Source: Micromonospora sediminicola | GTDB lineage: Bacteria; Actinomycetota; Actinomycetes; Mycobacteriales; Micromonosporaceae | Direction of reading: 5' to 3' | Assembly: GCF_900089585.1 (NCBI RefSeq) | Contig: NZ_FLRH01000003.1 | Location: 3,672,501 to 3,736,500 of the forward strand | Length of the DNA: 64,000 nt | Shown: positions 16,557 to 25,771 of the stretch, piece by piece | Layout of the letters: the number at the start of each line of letters is the position of its first letter | Numbering within the stretch: position 1 is the stretch's first letter | The notes under the pieces: generated by a model | What the model saw: only the letters and a program-made list of their open reading frames with translations | What the model was told of the DNA's origin: nothing | Databases searched by the model: none | Position numbers and translations under genes: made by a program

Positions 16557-17183
16557 TCAGCCGCCGCGCGCCCACAGCGCGAGGCGTACCCGGTTGGGAC
16601 TGCCGGTCTTCGTCATCAGGCTGGTGATGTGGGTCTTCACCGTGGTCACGCCGATGTGCAGCCGGTCGGCGATCTCGGTGTTGGACAGCCCTTCGGCGAC
16701 CAGGTCCAGCACGTCCCGCTCCCGGCCGGTCAGGTCGGCCGCGTGCCGGGGCGCGCCGGCCCGGGCGTGCACCGCCCGCCGGACCAGCCGCCGCAGCACC
16801 TCGGGGCTGAACGGGCTGTCCCCGGCGGCGGCGCGGCGGACCCCGTCGAGCAGGTCGGCCGGGGGCGCGTCCTTGAGCAGGAAGCCGCAGGCGCCGGCGG
16901 TCAACGCCGGATAGAGGTGGTCGTCGTCGCCGAACGTGGTGAGCACCATGATCCGGGTGGCCGGCCGGTCGGCCAGGATCCGGCTGGTCGCGGTGATCCC
17001 GTCGACCCCGGGCATCCGCAGGTCCATCACCACCACGTCCGGTCGCAGCCGGGCGGCGAGGGCGACCGCCTCCCGGCCGTTGTCGGCCTCGCCGACCACC
17101 TCGAGGTCGGGCTGGGCGTCGCAGAGCATCCGCAGCCCGGCCCGGATGAGGTGCTGGTCGTCGACCAGCAGCACCCGGATCAC
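16557..17183 (-). CDS. NarL/LuxR-family response regulator (system 2)
   Basis: A 208-residue regulator with receiver Asp54 in VVMDLRMPG, acidic pair VDDQ and a LuxR helix-turn-helix (LTGRERDVLDLVAEGLSNTE then IADRLHIGVTTVKTHITSLM). The start codon overlaps the stop of its cognate kinase gene by 4 nt, so the pair is co-translated. Targets are unknown; the flanking ABA4-like and membrane protein genes upstream on the same strand are candidates. Confidence 0.93.
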   Translation of the reverse strand: MIRVLLVDDQHLIRAGLRMLCDAQPDLEVVGEADNGREAVALAARLRPDVVVMDLRMPGVDGITATSRILADRPATRIMVLTTFGDDDHLYPALTAGACGFLLKDAPPADLLDGVRRAAAGDSPFSPEVLRRLVRRAVHARAGAPRHAADLTGRERDVLDLVAEGLSNTEIADRLHIGVTTVKTHITSLMTKTGSPNRVRLALWARGG

Positions 17184-18406
17184 GCCGGCTCCGGCGTGAC
17201 CGGACGCGGCCGGGGCGCCGCGCCGGGCGTCCGGTCCGGCGCGGCCGGCGGCAGAACCGTGCGGACCCGCCAGCCCTCGCCGGTCGGCCCGGCCTCCAGC
17301 CGCCCGCCCAGCACCTCGACCCGCTCCCGCATGCCGACGATGCCGTGACCGCCGCCGGCCGGCACCACGGCCGACGCCGCGCCCCGCCCGTCGTCGGAGA
17401 CCGCCCAGTGCACCGCCCCGTCGACCACGGTGACGGTGAACCGCGCCCGGGCCGCCGCGCCCGCGTGTTTGGCCACGTTGGTCAACGCCTCCTGGGTCAG
17501 TCGCAGCACCGCCTGGCTCCGGACCGCGTCCAGCGTGCCGACGGCCGGGTCCACGTCGGCCTCCACGGTGACCCCGGCCTGACGGGCCCGGTCCACCGCC
17601 GCGCCGAGCGCGGCCGGCAGCGCGGCCGGCTCGATCGCGGTCAGCGCCGCGTCGCCGCGGACGCCGTCGGGGTCTCGCAGCACCGCCACCAGCCGCCGCA
17701 GGTCGGTCAGGGCCGCCGTGCCGGTGCGGTGCACGTCGTCGAAGACCTCACCGACCCGCGGGTCGAGGTCGGTCAGCACGTGCCGGGCCACCCCGACCCG
17801 CAGCACCATCGACGCGACGTGGTGGGCGAGCACGTCGTGCAGCTCCCGGGCGATGGCGGCGCGTTCGTCGGCGCGCGCGGCGCGGCTCTCCGACTCGTGT
17901 CGGCGCTGGTCCGCCGCCGCCCGTTCCTCGGCCTGCCGGGCCAGCTCCCGGGTGGTCCGCACGACCAGGCCGAGCAGCAGCGGCAGGCCGACGGTGACGG
18001 CCAGCCCGAACACACCGGTGAGGGCCTGCCGGATCGGGTCGCCGATCACGTGGCTCAGGTCGATCGCGGCCACCAGGCCGGCCGCGAGCCAGAACGTCCG
18101 GGGTCGGGCGGCCCGCATGGTCAGCTCCAGCAGCGCCCAGCTCGCGCCGACCTGGTTGATCGTCACGTCGTCGACCAACGGCAGCGCCGCCACCAGCAGC
18201 GCGGACTGGAGCAGCAGGTTCAGCAGCGGCCGGCGGTGGCACAGCAGCGCCACCGTGAACGCCGCGAGCGCGAGCAGCCACTGCGTCGCCGTCGGGGCGG
18301 GCCGGCCGTGCGCGCCGACGACCAGGTAGCCGACGCCGCTGAGATCCAGCAGCAGCATCCGCGCGAGCGTGTCGCGCGCGTCGAACAACCGACCGACCCA
18401 GCCCAC
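17180..18406 (-). CDS. Membrane sensor histidine kinase, HisKA_3 type (system 2)
   Basis: A 408-residue kinase: several membrane segments in the first 150 residues, a short coiled linker, the phosphoacceptor motif AIARELHDVLAHHVASMV, and a GHKL ATPase domain (LTQEALTNVAKHA; SDDGRGAASAV). It belongs to the actinobacterial DesK/NarL-partner group. GTG 18406 lies 6 nt after TAGGCT, suggesting a leaderless transcript separate from the genes upstream. Confidence 0.92.
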   Translation of the reverse strand: MGWVGRLFDARDTLARMLLLDLSGVGYLVVGAHGRPAPTATQWLLALAAFTVALLCHRRPLLNLLLQSALLVAALPLVDDVTINQVGASWALLELTMRAARPRTFWLAAGLVAAIDLSHVIGDPIRQALTGVFGLAVTVGLPLLLGLVVRTTRELARQAEERAAADQRRHESESRAARADERAAIARELHDVLAHHVASMVLRVGVARHVLTDLDPRVGEVFDDVHRTGTAALTDLRRLVAVLRDPDGVRGDAALTAIEPAALPAALGAAVDRARQAGVTVEADVDPAVGTLDAVRSQAVLRLTQEALTNVAKHAGAAARARFTVTVVDGAVHWAVSDDGRGAASAVVPAGGGHGIVGMRERVEVLGGRLEAGPTGEGWRVRTVLPPAAPDRTPGAAPRPRPVTPEPA

Positions 18407-18412
18407 GACGTC

Positions 18413-18418
18413 AGCCTA
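18413..18418 (-). promoter_or_regulatory. -10 box (TAGGCT) of two-component system 2
   Basis: On the minus strand TAGGCT ends 6 nt before GTG 18406. Confidence 0.45.
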
Positions 18419-18868
18419 GGCAACGGGCGCGGCCGGGGCCACCACGCCCACCGACGCCCGCCACCGGGCGCGCAGTCCGAGGTGGACGGCCAGGCCGAGC
18501 GGGCCCAGCAGGACCGTCAGCACCAGCACCGGCGCGAGCACCGCCGCCGGTACGCCACGGTCCCGGGCGTCCTGCCAGATCCACCGTCCCACGAACAGGT
18601 CGAAGCCGATCATGTGGGCCCAGGCGGCCGCCGCTCCGTCGGCGGTGCCGAGCAACTCCCGCAGACCGTCCAGCGTGGGCGCGGTGACCACCGGCAGCAC
18701 CGCGCCGAGCGCCGGCAGCACCAGGACCGCGTAGACCAGCAGGACCGGCGCCACGATCAGCGGCGAGCCGACGATCCGCGCGGTCCACGACCAGCGGGGC
18801 GCCAGGATCATCAGCGCCCAGAACGGCGCGGCGAGGGCGAAGGTCAGGCCGAACAGCGTGGCGCTCAT
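18416..18868 (-). CDS. ABA4-like (DUF4281) membrane protein
   Basis: A 150-residue protein with four helices. The opening FGLTFALAAPFWALMILAP and the segment AHMIGFDLFVGRWIWQDA are family hallmarks of ABA4-like proteins, named from a plant protein needed for neoxanthin formation; the bacterial role is unknown. Its start overlaps the stop of the upstream membrane protein gene by 4 nt, indicating a two-gene operon. Confidence 0.82.
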   Translation of the reverse strand: MSATLFGLTFALAAPFWALMILAPRWSWTARIVGSPLIVAPVLLVYAVLVLPALGAVLPVVTAPTLDGLRELLGTADGAAAAWAHMIGFDLFVGRWIWQDARDRGVPAAVLAPVLVLTVLLGPLGLAVHLGLRARWRASVGVVAPAAPVA

Positions 18869-19797
18869 CCGACCAGCACCACCCCGGCGCGGCGGGACCG
18901 GCGACCCAGGACCAGGCCGACCGCCGTCGCGGTGGCGAGCGCCAGCACCGCCGCCACGGTCAGGGTCAGCGCGTCCGGGCGCAGCAGCGGCTGCCCGCGC
19001 AACGCCTGCCCGGTGAGCAGCAGCGTGACCCCGGCGTACGCGACGCCGCCGACGAGCACCAGCCGGGCCCGGGTCAGCTCGTCCAGCCGCGCGCCGAGGA
19101 ACCGGTCCAGCAGGATCGCCAGCAGGGGCAGCGCCTGCAACGCGTGCAGCCCGACGAAGTGACCGACGCGCAGGTCGCCGCCGGTGGTGCTCCAGCCGAC
19201 CAGGGGCAACCCCGGGCCGCCGTCCGGCACGCCGACGCTGTGCGCGCCGGTGATCCCGGCCGGCGCCCCGGCCGGGCGCTGCGCAACCATCGGGAACGCC
19301 ACGAGCATGCCGAGCAGGGACACGACGAGGCCGAGGCGGACGGCGTACCCGCCGGCCCGGTCCGGCGTGGCGCGGCGCAGCAGCACCACCGCGAGCACCG
19401 CCTGGGCCAGGAACAGCACCATGATGGCCGCGCCCATGACGTCGAACAGCGCCTCGTTCAGCGGCGTCGTGCCGTTGAAGTGGCTGGTCGTGCCGCGCAG
19501 CACCTGGCCGACGATGACGACCATCTCCAGCACCGACATGGCCACGATCACCGTGGCCGCCCGCTCGGCCAGGCGGCTGCGTCGCGGCAGCAGCGAGAGC
19601 ATCCAGGCGAGGGTGACGCCGTAGAGCACGAACGAGATCGCGAACTTCAGCGGCTTGAGCCAGGCGGGCGCGCCGGTGAGCACCCGGGGGTCGGCCACCA
19701 GGCCGATCGCGGCGACGACGGTAAGCACCGCCATCGCGGACACGAGGAGCATCAGGGGGCGGTGCCAGCGGACCGCCCGGTTCACCACGGTAGTCAT
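18865..19797 (-). CDS. Polytopic membrane protein, function unknown
   Basis: A 310-residue protein with about eight hydrophobic helices, starting at ATG 19797. Polar sites such as NGTTPLNEALFDVMGA and GDLRVGHFVGLHALQALP hold conserved-looking His and Asp residues inside or next to helices. I do not recognise the family. It overlaps the downstream ABA4-like gene by 4 nt, so the two probably act together. Confidence 0.75.
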   Translation of the reverse strand: MTTVVNRAVRWHRPLMLLVSAMAVLTVVAAIGLVADPRVLTGAPAWLKPLKFAISFVLYGVTLAWMLSLLPRRSRLAERAATVIVAMSVLEMVVIVGQVLRGTTSHFNGTTPLNEALFDVMGAAIMVLFLAQAVLAVVLLRRATPDRAGGYAVRLGLVVSLLGMLVAFPMVAQRPAGAPAGITGAHSVGVPDGGPGLPLVGWSTTGGDLRVGHFVGLHALQALPLLAILLDRFLGARLDELTRARLVLVGGVAYAGVTLLLTGQALRGQPLLRPDALTLTVAAVLALATATAVGLVLGRRSRRAGVVLVG

Positions 19798-19898
19798 GCC
19801 TGTAGATGCTGGCGGCCGGCGACGGCGGTCGCGCCCGACCGGCGGCCGAGGTCGCGGCCGCGGGTCCGACCCGCGCCTCCTACCGGGGTAGGAGACGC

Positions 19899-21086
19899 TC
19901 AGTCGGGCAACCGGGGCATCTCGACGCCGGGGTCGCGGCCGAGCAGCACCCCGCGGGTCAGCGCCCGGGAGCCGAAGCGGTCCCGGACGGCGTCGACCGC
20001 GGCGTCCAGAGCGGGCCCCGGTTCGGCGGTGAACGGCAGCGTGAGCTGCGTGTGCCCGCCGTCCAGGTTGCCCACCGAGACGCCGAGCAGGGTGATGCCG
20101 CGCAGCGCGATCTGCGGCAGCGCGGCGCGCAGCAGCGTGCGGGCGGCGGCCCGCAGCGGCGCGGTCTGCGCGGTCGGCTTGTCCAGCGTGTGCGACCGGG
20201 TGGCCCGGGTGTAGTCGCCGAAGCGCAGCCGCACCGTCACCGTGCGGCCGGTGCGTCGGTCGGCGCGCATCCGCCCGGTAACCCGGTCGACCAGCCCGGC
20301 CAGCACGGCGTCGAGCTCGGCGGGGGAGTGCGGCTCCCGGCTCAGTGCGTGCTGCGCGCCCATCGAGGATCGGCGGCGCCCCACCTGCACGGCACGCGGG
20401 TCGCGGTTGTGCGCGAGAGCGTGCAGGTGCCGCCCGGCGCCGCCGCCGAGCAGCGACACCAGCGAGGGTTCGTCGAGGCGGGCCACCTGGCCCACGGTGC
20501 GCAGGCCGCGCTCGCGCAGCCGGGCGGCGGTGACCGGGCCGACGCCCCACAGCCGCTCGACCGGCAGCGGGTGCAGGAAGGCCAGCTCCCGCCCCGGCTC
20601 GACGACCAGCAGACCGTCGGGCTTGGCCACGCCGCTGGCCACCTTGGCCAGGAACTTCGTGCGGGCCACCCCGACCGTGATCGGCAGGCCGACCTCCCGG
20701 CGGACCCGGGCACGCAGCGCGGCGGCGATGTCGGCCGGCGGGCCGACCAGACGCCGCAGGCCGCCCACGTCGAGGAACGCCTCGTCGATGCTGAGGCCCT
20801 CGACCAGCGGGGTGGTGTCGCGGAAGATCTCGAACACCGCCCGGCTGGCCGTCGTGTACGCGGCCATCCGCGGCGGGACCACGACCGCGTCCGGGCAGAG
20901 CCGTCGCGCCTGCCGGCCCCCCATCGCGCTGCGCACGCCCCGGGCCTTCGCCTCGTAGCTGCAGGCGAGCACCACCCCGCCGCCGACGATCACCGGGCGG
21001 CCGCGCAGCGCGGGGTCGTCGCGCTGCTCGACCGAGGCGTAGAACGCGTCCAGGTCGGCGTGCAGGATGGTGGCCTCGCTCGACAC
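19899..21086 (-). CDS. dinB: DNA polymerase IV (Y-family translesion polymerase)
   Basis: A 395-residue Y-family polymerase. HADLDAFYASVEQ and SIDEAFLDV carry the catalytic acidic residues, and ACSYEAKARGVRSAM is the fingers motif. It copies past damaged bases. GTG 21086 was chosen because the in-frame GTG at 21104 falls inside a LexA-like box (21097-21112), so a start there would leave no room for transcription initiation below the operator. The C-terminus lacks an obvious QLxLF clamp motif; LTLPFTAEPG may serve. Confidence 0.92.
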   Translation of the reverse strand: MSSEATILHADLDAFYASVEQRDDPALRGRPVIVGGGVVLACSYEAKARGVRSAMGGRQARRLCPDAVVVPPRMAAYTTASRAVFEIFRDTTPLVEGLSIDEAFLDVGGLRRLVGPPADIAAALRARVRREVGLPITVGVARTKFLAKVASGVAKPDGLLVVEPGRELAFLHPLPVERLWGVGPVTAARLRERGLRTVGQVARLDEPSLVSLLGGGAGRHLHALAHNRDPRAVQVGRRRSSMGAQHALSREPHSPAELDAVLAGLVDRVTGRMRADRRTGRTVTVRLRFGDYTRATRSHTLDKPTAQTAPLRAAARTLLRAALPQIALRGITLLGVSVGNLDGGHTQLTLPFTAEPGPALDAAVDAVRDRFGSRALTRGVLLGRDPGVEMPRLPD

Positions 21087-21096
21087 CGGCCCATCT

Positions 21097-21112
21097 TCGC
21101 ACACATGTTCGA
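21097..21112 (-). promoter_or_regulatory. LexA/SOS box upstream of dinB
   Basis: On the minus strand the site reads TCGAACATGTGTGCGA. The actinobacterial SOS box is TCGAAC-N4-GTTCGA; the left half is perfect and the right half has one mismatch. It lies 10 nt before the chosen start of dinB, where LexA would block transcription until DNA damage. Confidence 0.65.
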
Positions 21113-21140
21113 CTCATGGTGGCTGACCTGCCCGGACAGC

Positions 21141-21174
21141 GGCCGGCCGGCGGAGGGGGCCCCGCCGGCCGGCC
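21141..21174 (-). terminator. Hairpin terminator of the penicillin-acylase-family gene
   Basis: A perfect 13-bp inverted repeat (arms 21141-21153 and 21162-21174, loop 8 nt) directly after the stop at 21182 on the minus strand. It has no T tract, as is common in actinobacteria. Confidence 0.65.
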
Positions 21175-21181
21175 GTCGGCG

Positions 21182-24100
21182 TCACCGCCCGTAGACCTCG
21201 AACTCGTAGAGCGAGAAGCCGTACGAGGTGGCCCGCTTGACCCCGTACACCCGCACGTAACGGGCGCTGACCGGGGTGAAGGTGGCGTTGTCGACGCCGC
21301 CGTTGCCGGTGGTGGTGGCGAACACCGGCGTCCAGGAACTGCCGTCGCCGGAGACCTCGATCCGGTACGAGGTGGCGTAGGCGGACTCCCAGCGCAGCAC
21401 CGCCCGGCTGACGGTGCGGGCCGACCGGAGGTCCACCCGCAGCCACTGGTTGTCGTTGTAGCTGCTGGCCCACCGGCTGCTCAGGCTGCCGTCGACCGCC
21501 TTGTCCGGGGTGTAGCTGGTCAGGAACTGGGTGCTCGACGCGCTGGCCGGGCGGCCCTGGGCCAGGTTGGCGACGTCGTCGCCCCGGCGCGCGGGGAACG
21601 AGACGACCTGCTGGTAGGTGGGACGGTTCTGCCAGGCGATCAGCGGGTGGGTGATGCCGCCGAGGCCGGACTGGGCGATCGAGTCGGCGCACCACTGGTC
21701 GCCGGCGCCGCAGGACTTGTCGCCGGGGTAGACCGTGGTGGCCGGCACCGAGGCGGCCTGGCCCAGCGTGTCGAGCAGGGCCTGCCGGCACGCGCCGAGG
21801 TTGCCGTTGCCGCAGTACGCGCGACCCGGCCCGCCGGCCACCAGGTCGCCGAGCACGGTGCGGACGTCCTTGTCGACGTAGCCCCACCAGCCGTACTGGA
21901 ACGACGAGCCCTTGTGCGCCTGACCCTGCAGGGCCCAGCTCGCCGCGCCGTCGCGCCCGCCGTTCTGGCCGCCCGACGGCGCCTCGTTCACCTCGATGGC
22001 GTCGACAAGCGCCGCGTACAGGTCGGGCCCGAGGCCGGGACGGAACTCGGCCGAGGCGAGCAGCGGCCACCAGGCGTCGAAGATCCGGATCGCCTCGGCG
22101 TGCTGGTAGACCTTCGAGCCGGGGGAGGTCTCCACCCGGCGGGCGCCGGCCTGCTGCCAGGCCCGCAGCTTGCCCACCGCGTCGGCCAGCGCCGGGTCGG
22201 TGACCGGCGTGCTGTCGAGGACTCGCAGCAGGTCGCCGAGGACCTGCTGGCCGCGCAGGTCGGTCACCGCCGCGTCCGCCATGATCTTGACGACGTCGGC
22301 GCGGCCGAGCTTGCGCTGGGCGATCGCGGCGCGCACCGGGCCGTCGAGCAGCTGACCCCGGTGCACCGAGCCGAAGCTGAAGTTGCCGTCGGCCGCGCCG
22401 AAGTCCCGCGCCTGCTTGTTGTTCCAGCTGACGTAGTAGTCCTGGTTGACCGACTGGGGGTGGGTCGACGCCGGGGTGTAGGTGGCGTCGTTGGTGTCCG
22501 GGTTCCAGCCGACCCACTCGTACGCCGGTTCGGCCTTCGCCGGCAGGTTCGGGTCGGTGACCGACGACCGGACCGGGTTCGCGCCGGAGTTGTAGTACGC
22601 CGCCTCGGTCGAGTTGACGTAGAACCAGTTGAACGCGTAGCCGACGCTCGCCGCGGACGCCTGGAACGCCGCCGCGCTGCCCATCGCCGCCGGGTCGTTG
22701 TAGGCCTGGAAGCCGATCGCCGAGTCGGCCTCGTGCCGGTAGGTCGAGCGCAGCTTGGTGAACGCGGTCGGCTGCCCGTTCACCAGCCCCCGGTACGCGA
22801 CCAGTCCGTACTTCGTACGCAGCGCGCGCAGCGTGTACGAACCGGCCGGGGTGGAGTCGGCCAGGGTCGGCGACCAGGAGTTGCGCTGCTCCAGCGCCTC
22901 CATGGCGAGGCACTGCCCGTGGTAGAGGTAGCGGTTGGACCGCAGCGTCGGGGCGGTGCCGTCGGTGGTGCACAGCGGCACCGCGTACGTGTCGGTGAGG
23001 TCCTGGGAGGCGGAGGTGGCGCTCCACGCGTAGTCCTGGCCGCGGCCGAGCAGCACGTAGAGGTTCAGCCCGGCGAACGCGGCGCCGCGCGCGCTGATGC
23101 CCGGGCCCTGCAACTCCTGGAGCATGAGCAGCTGCGGCGCGAAGTAGCCGGTCTGCGGGCCGAACACGGCGACCGGGTTGCCGGTGGTGGTGTGCCGCCC
23201 GGAGACCACGACCGCGTTGGACATGCCGTGCGCGCGCAGGTTGGCCAGGCCGCCGAGCAGGTCCTTGGTGGCGGTGCTGGCGCCGGTGCGCGCGGCGGCC
23301 CCGCCGGTGGCGTCGTAGGCGAGCGGCTCGGCGACCACCGTGCCGGCGTCGGGGAGCACCGCGCTGGTCGCGCCCGGCGGCGTCGCCCCGTACGGGAAGC
23401 TCTGCCCGTCGTGCAGGGTGAGCACGGTCTCCGGGTCGTTCTGCGACCGGAACGCCGCCCACACCTTGTCGCCCTCGGTGGCGCCGTACTTGGCCCGGGC
23501 GGCCACCCGGACCAGCGCGGACTGGATCTCGCTGCCACCGCCGCCGCCGAACAGCCCGCCGATCACGCCGGCGGTGGCGATCAGGTCGGTCATGGTGAAG
23601 TGCTTCGGCTTGCCGGCGCCGGCGAGCACGTACTCACCCGGGTAGTTGTCGTCGGCGATCGACTTGTCGATGTAGGCGTTGATGCCGGCGATGTAGTCGA
23701 CCACGTCGGTGTAGAGCTGCTGGCCCCGGGTGCCCTTGGTGCGCAGCGCGTCCACCTGGGCCTGCAGGTCCGCCTCGGTGTAGGGCGAGTTGGCCCAGAC
23801 GCTCTGCTCCAGCTCCCGGTTGCCGGGGGCGCCGCCGGCGAACGAGGTGACGTTGCCGCGGCCGACGTGCCGCAGCAGGTCCATCACCCACAGCCGGTCC
23901 TGGGCTCCGGCGTAGCCGGCGCCGAACATGGTGCCGGCGCGGGTGGTGCCGGTGATGTGCGGGACGCCGGTGGCCTTGTCCCGCACGATGGTGACGTCCG
24001 CGCGCGGTGAGACGGTGCTCTCGACCTGCGCGGCCGGTACGCCGAACGAGGCGTCGTTGTAGAAGTGGGCGATCTGCTCGTCGGTCAGCCCGGCGTAGTT

Positions 24101-24367
24101 GTAGACCAGGTTCGCGTACTCGTCGAGCTGGTCGCTGGAGTGCGCCGGGCGGGTGCCGAGCGCCTGGTGCGCCAGGATGGCGACCAGCGTGGCGTTGCCG
24201 TTCTGCCCGGGGGGCAGGATGTCGGCGCACTGGCCGAGGCAGTAGTCGTTGGGGGCGAACGTGCTGGCGGCCAGCGCCGGTGACGGCGGGGTGACGGTCA
24301 GGACGCTCGCGGTCAGGGCGGCGGCGGTGAACGCCGCGAGGCGGGCACGGAGAGCGGGACGGGGCAT
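21182..24367 (-). CDS. Secreted penicillin acylase family Ntn-hydrolase with C-terminal discoidin (F5/8 type C) domain
   Basis: A 1061-residue exported enzyme; ATG 24367 follows GGAGGATC. Residues 1-33 are a signal peptide (AAALTASVLTVT, cleavage after ALA). Ntn-hydrolase features are GVPHITGTTRAGTMFGAGYA in the alpha chain and HGMSNAVVVSG, where the Ser becomes the N-terminal nucleophile after autocatalytic cleavage, followed by GPQTGYFAPQ. Residues about 935-1061 are a discoidin-type carbohydrate-binding domain (NLAQGRPASASST to the end). Related enzymes cleave amides of penicillins, acyl-homoserine lactones or cyclic lipopeptides; the substrate here is unknown. Extra binding modules are unusual but not unique in this family. 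Confidence 0.9.
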   Translation of the reverse strand: MPRPALRARLAAFTAAALTASVLTVTPPSPALAASTFAPNDYCLGQCADILPPGQNGNATLVAILAHQALGTRPAHSSDQLDEYANLVYNYAGLTDEQIAHFYNDASFGVPAAQVESTVSPRADVTIVRDKATGVPHITGTTRAGTMFGAGYAGAQDRLWVMDLLRHVGRGNVTSFAGGAPGNRELEQSVWANSPYTEADLQAQVDALRTKGTRGQQLYTDVVDYIAGINAYIDKSIADDNYPGEYVLAGAGKPKHFTMTDLIATAGVIGGLFGGGGGSEIQSALVRVAARAKYGATEGDKVWAAFRSQNDPETVLTLHDGQSFPYGATPPGATSAVLPDAGTVVAEPLAYDATGGAAARTGASTATKDLLGGLANLRAHGMSNAVVVSGRHTTTGNPVAVFGPQTGYFAPQLLMLQELQGPGISARGAAFAGLNLYVLLGRGQDYAWSATSASQDLTDTYAVPLCTTDGTAPTLRSNRYLYHGQCLAMEALEQRNSWSPTLADSTPAGSYTLRALRTKYGLVAYRGLVNGQPTAFTKLRSTYRHEADSAIGFQAYNDPAAMGSAAAFQASAASVGYAFNWFYVNSTEAAYYNSGANPVRSSVTDPNLPAKAEPAYEWVGWNPDTNDATYTPASTHPQSVNQDYYVSWNNKQARDFGAADGNFSFGSVHRGQLLDGPVRAAIAQRKLGRADVVKIMADAAVTDLRGQQVLGDLLRVLDSTPVTDPALADAVGKLRAWQQAGARRVETSPGSKVYQHAEAIRIFDAWWPLLASAEFRPGLGPDLYAALVDAIEVNEAPSGGQNGGRDGAASWALQGQAHKGSSFQYGWWGYVDKDVRTVLGDLVAGGPGRAYCGNGNLGACRQALLDTLGQAASVPATTVYPGDKSCGAGDQWCADSIAQSGLGGITHPLIAWQNRPTYQQVVSFPARRGDDVANLAQGRPASASSTQFLTSYTPDKAVDGSLSSRWASSYNDNQWLRVDLRSARTVSRAVLRWESAYATSYRIEVSGDGSSWTPVFATTTGNGGVDNATFTPVSARYVRVYGVKRATSYGFSLYEFEVYGR

Positions 24368-24582
24368 GGCGATCCTCCGGGGACGCGGAGTCGGGCCGAA
24401 CGGTACGCCCGGCTTCCGGTGCCGACGTCTCGCCCTCCGCGCCCGGGCGTTCCACCCGGAGGTGAGAATGACTCATATCTATCTCCGGGCAATGATTGGC
24501 GGAGGACCGCCGCCCGGGATACCCGTCGTTCACCACCCGCGAATGCCGACGTTTCGCCCGCTGGCTGTCCACGCCGGACACG

Positions 24583-24618
24583 GCGGTGGGGGGTGGCGCC
24601 GTTGCCACCCCCCACCGC
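24583..24618 (-). terminator. Hairpin terminator of the amidase gene
   Basis: A perfect 15-bp stem (24583-24597 with 24604-24618, 6-nt loop) located 20 bp beyond the amidase stop on the minus strand. The remaining 24619-24637 and 24368-24582 hold no gene; AT-richer bases near 24465-24500 (with TGAG-N5-CTCA) are the likely promoter region of the acylase gene. Confidence 0.75.
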
Positions 24619-24637
24619 TCTCCCCGCCGGTGCGCCG

Positions 24638-25771
24638 TCAGTGCTTGTGGAACGACTGGCGCACCACACCCCCCACCAGGGCGCACCAGGTGGTGGTGCT
24701 GAGCTTGCCGGTGGGCGGCAGCCCGTGCAGGCGCTGCAGGTCCTTGACCGCGGTGCGGGTGGCGTGGTCGTACTCGCCCGTCGGGAGGACCTCCGCGTAG
24801 CCCTTGGAGTTCAGCATGAACTGCGCCGCCGTCACCGGGACGCCGCTGTCGCGCTGGTCCAGCTCCGGCGCGAGCGTCTCCCAGGTCGGCGCGGTGAGCG
24901 TGGCGTCGACGTCGACCGGGATGCCGTTGCGCGCCTGCCAGTCCTGCACCGCCGCCACGGTGGCGGCGTCGAACACGCCGGTGACCGGCACGGCGTATCC
25001 CCGGAACGTGAGCAGGTGCTGCGCGACCTGGACCACCGGACCGCCGACGAAGCGCCAGATGTCCGGCCACCGTCGCGCCGGCACGTCGCCCAGGCGGGTG
25101 CCGAGCCTGCGGAAGACCTGGCGGCGCAGCGCGGGGAACTCCCGGTAGAACATCGCGCCCGGGCACTGGGTGGCGCGGAAGTCCCAGTGGCCGAAGATGT
25201 CGTGCGCGTGCAGGCCGTACTGCCGGCAGATCGCGGTGCACAGCCGCACCAGCCCGGCGATCAGCTCCTCGGGCGGCGTCTCGGTGACGTAGGTGCCCTC
25301 GTTCTCGATGCCGATGGCCCGGCCGTTCTCACCCGGGCAGTGCGCGGCGATCATCTGCCGGTCGCCGGCCTGGAGCCGCTCCAGGCTGCCGTGCCGTCCC
25401 TCCAGGACGTGGCCGCCCCGGCTCACCGTGAAGTGCTGCCCGGTGTCGGACCAGCCGTTGCCGTCCATGTGCAGGTCCTGGCAGTCGCGGGCGAGCTGCT
25501 TGGCGTGTTCCTCGGAGTAGTCGGTGACGTTCGGGAACGCCATGTGGTGCACGATGATCTTGTTGGTCGGGATGGCGCTGACCGACAGCGGGTCCGCCGG
25601 CGGCCGGGCCGCCCACTCGTCGCAGCTGATGATCCAGTCGAGGTCCGCGCCCGGCGCGGCCTGCGCGGCGGAGGGCAGGGCGAGCTCGCTCCCGACGACC
25701 GCGACCGCGGCGGCGCCGAGGCCGGCCCGCAGCAGCGTACGGCGGTCCAGCTCGGGGTGGTCGAAGTGCAT
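24638..25771 (-). CDS. TAT-exported N-acetylmuramoyl-L-alanine amidase (PGRP/Amidase_2) with two peptidoglycan-binding domains
   Basis: A 377-residue exported protein; ATG 25771 follows GAGGAGAT. A twin-arginine signal (ELDRRTLLRAGLGAAAVAV) ends near AQA. The amidase domain has zinc ligands in IIVHHMAF and FGHWDFRATQCPG with ENEGTY between them, typical of peptidoglycan-recognition-type enzymes. Two PG_binding_1 modules follow (VAQHLLTFRGYAVPVTGVFD and AQFMLNSKGYAEVLPTGEYD). It should cleave the bond between muramic acid and the peptide stem outside the cell. The gene ends in a strong hairpin. Confidence 0.92.
   Translation of the reverse strand: MHFDHPELDRRTLLRAGLGAAAVAVVGSELALPSAAQAAPGADLDWIISCDEWAARPPADPLSVSAIPTNKIIVHHMAFPNVTDYSEEHAKQLARDCQDLHMDGNGWSDTGQHFTVSRGGHVLEGRHGSLERLQAGDRQMIAAHCPGENGRAIGIENEGTYVTETPPEELIAGLVRLCTAICRQYGLHAHDIFGHWDFRATQCPGAMFYREFPALRRQVFRRLGTRLGDVPARRWPDIWRFVGGPVVQVAQHLLTFRGYAVPVTGVFDAATVAAVQDWQARNGIPVDVDATLTAPTWETLAPELDQRDSGVPVTAAQFMLNSKGYAEVLPTGEYDHATRTAVKDLQRLHGLPPTGKLSTTTWCALVGGVVRQSFHKH

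Noticed and set aside
21116..24010. Very long open frame (964 codons) on the plus strand opposite the acylase gene
   Set aside because: It lacks any recognisable motif, is rich in Arg/Gly/Val as expected for an antisense frame of GC-rich coding DNA, and the minus strand encodes a complete enzyme with signal peptide and catalytic motifs.
24465..24500. Zur- or Fur-like box (TGAGAATGACTCA)
   Set aside because: Only a 4-bp inverted repeat; it does not match the AT-rich consensus well and the downstream gene has no metal link.
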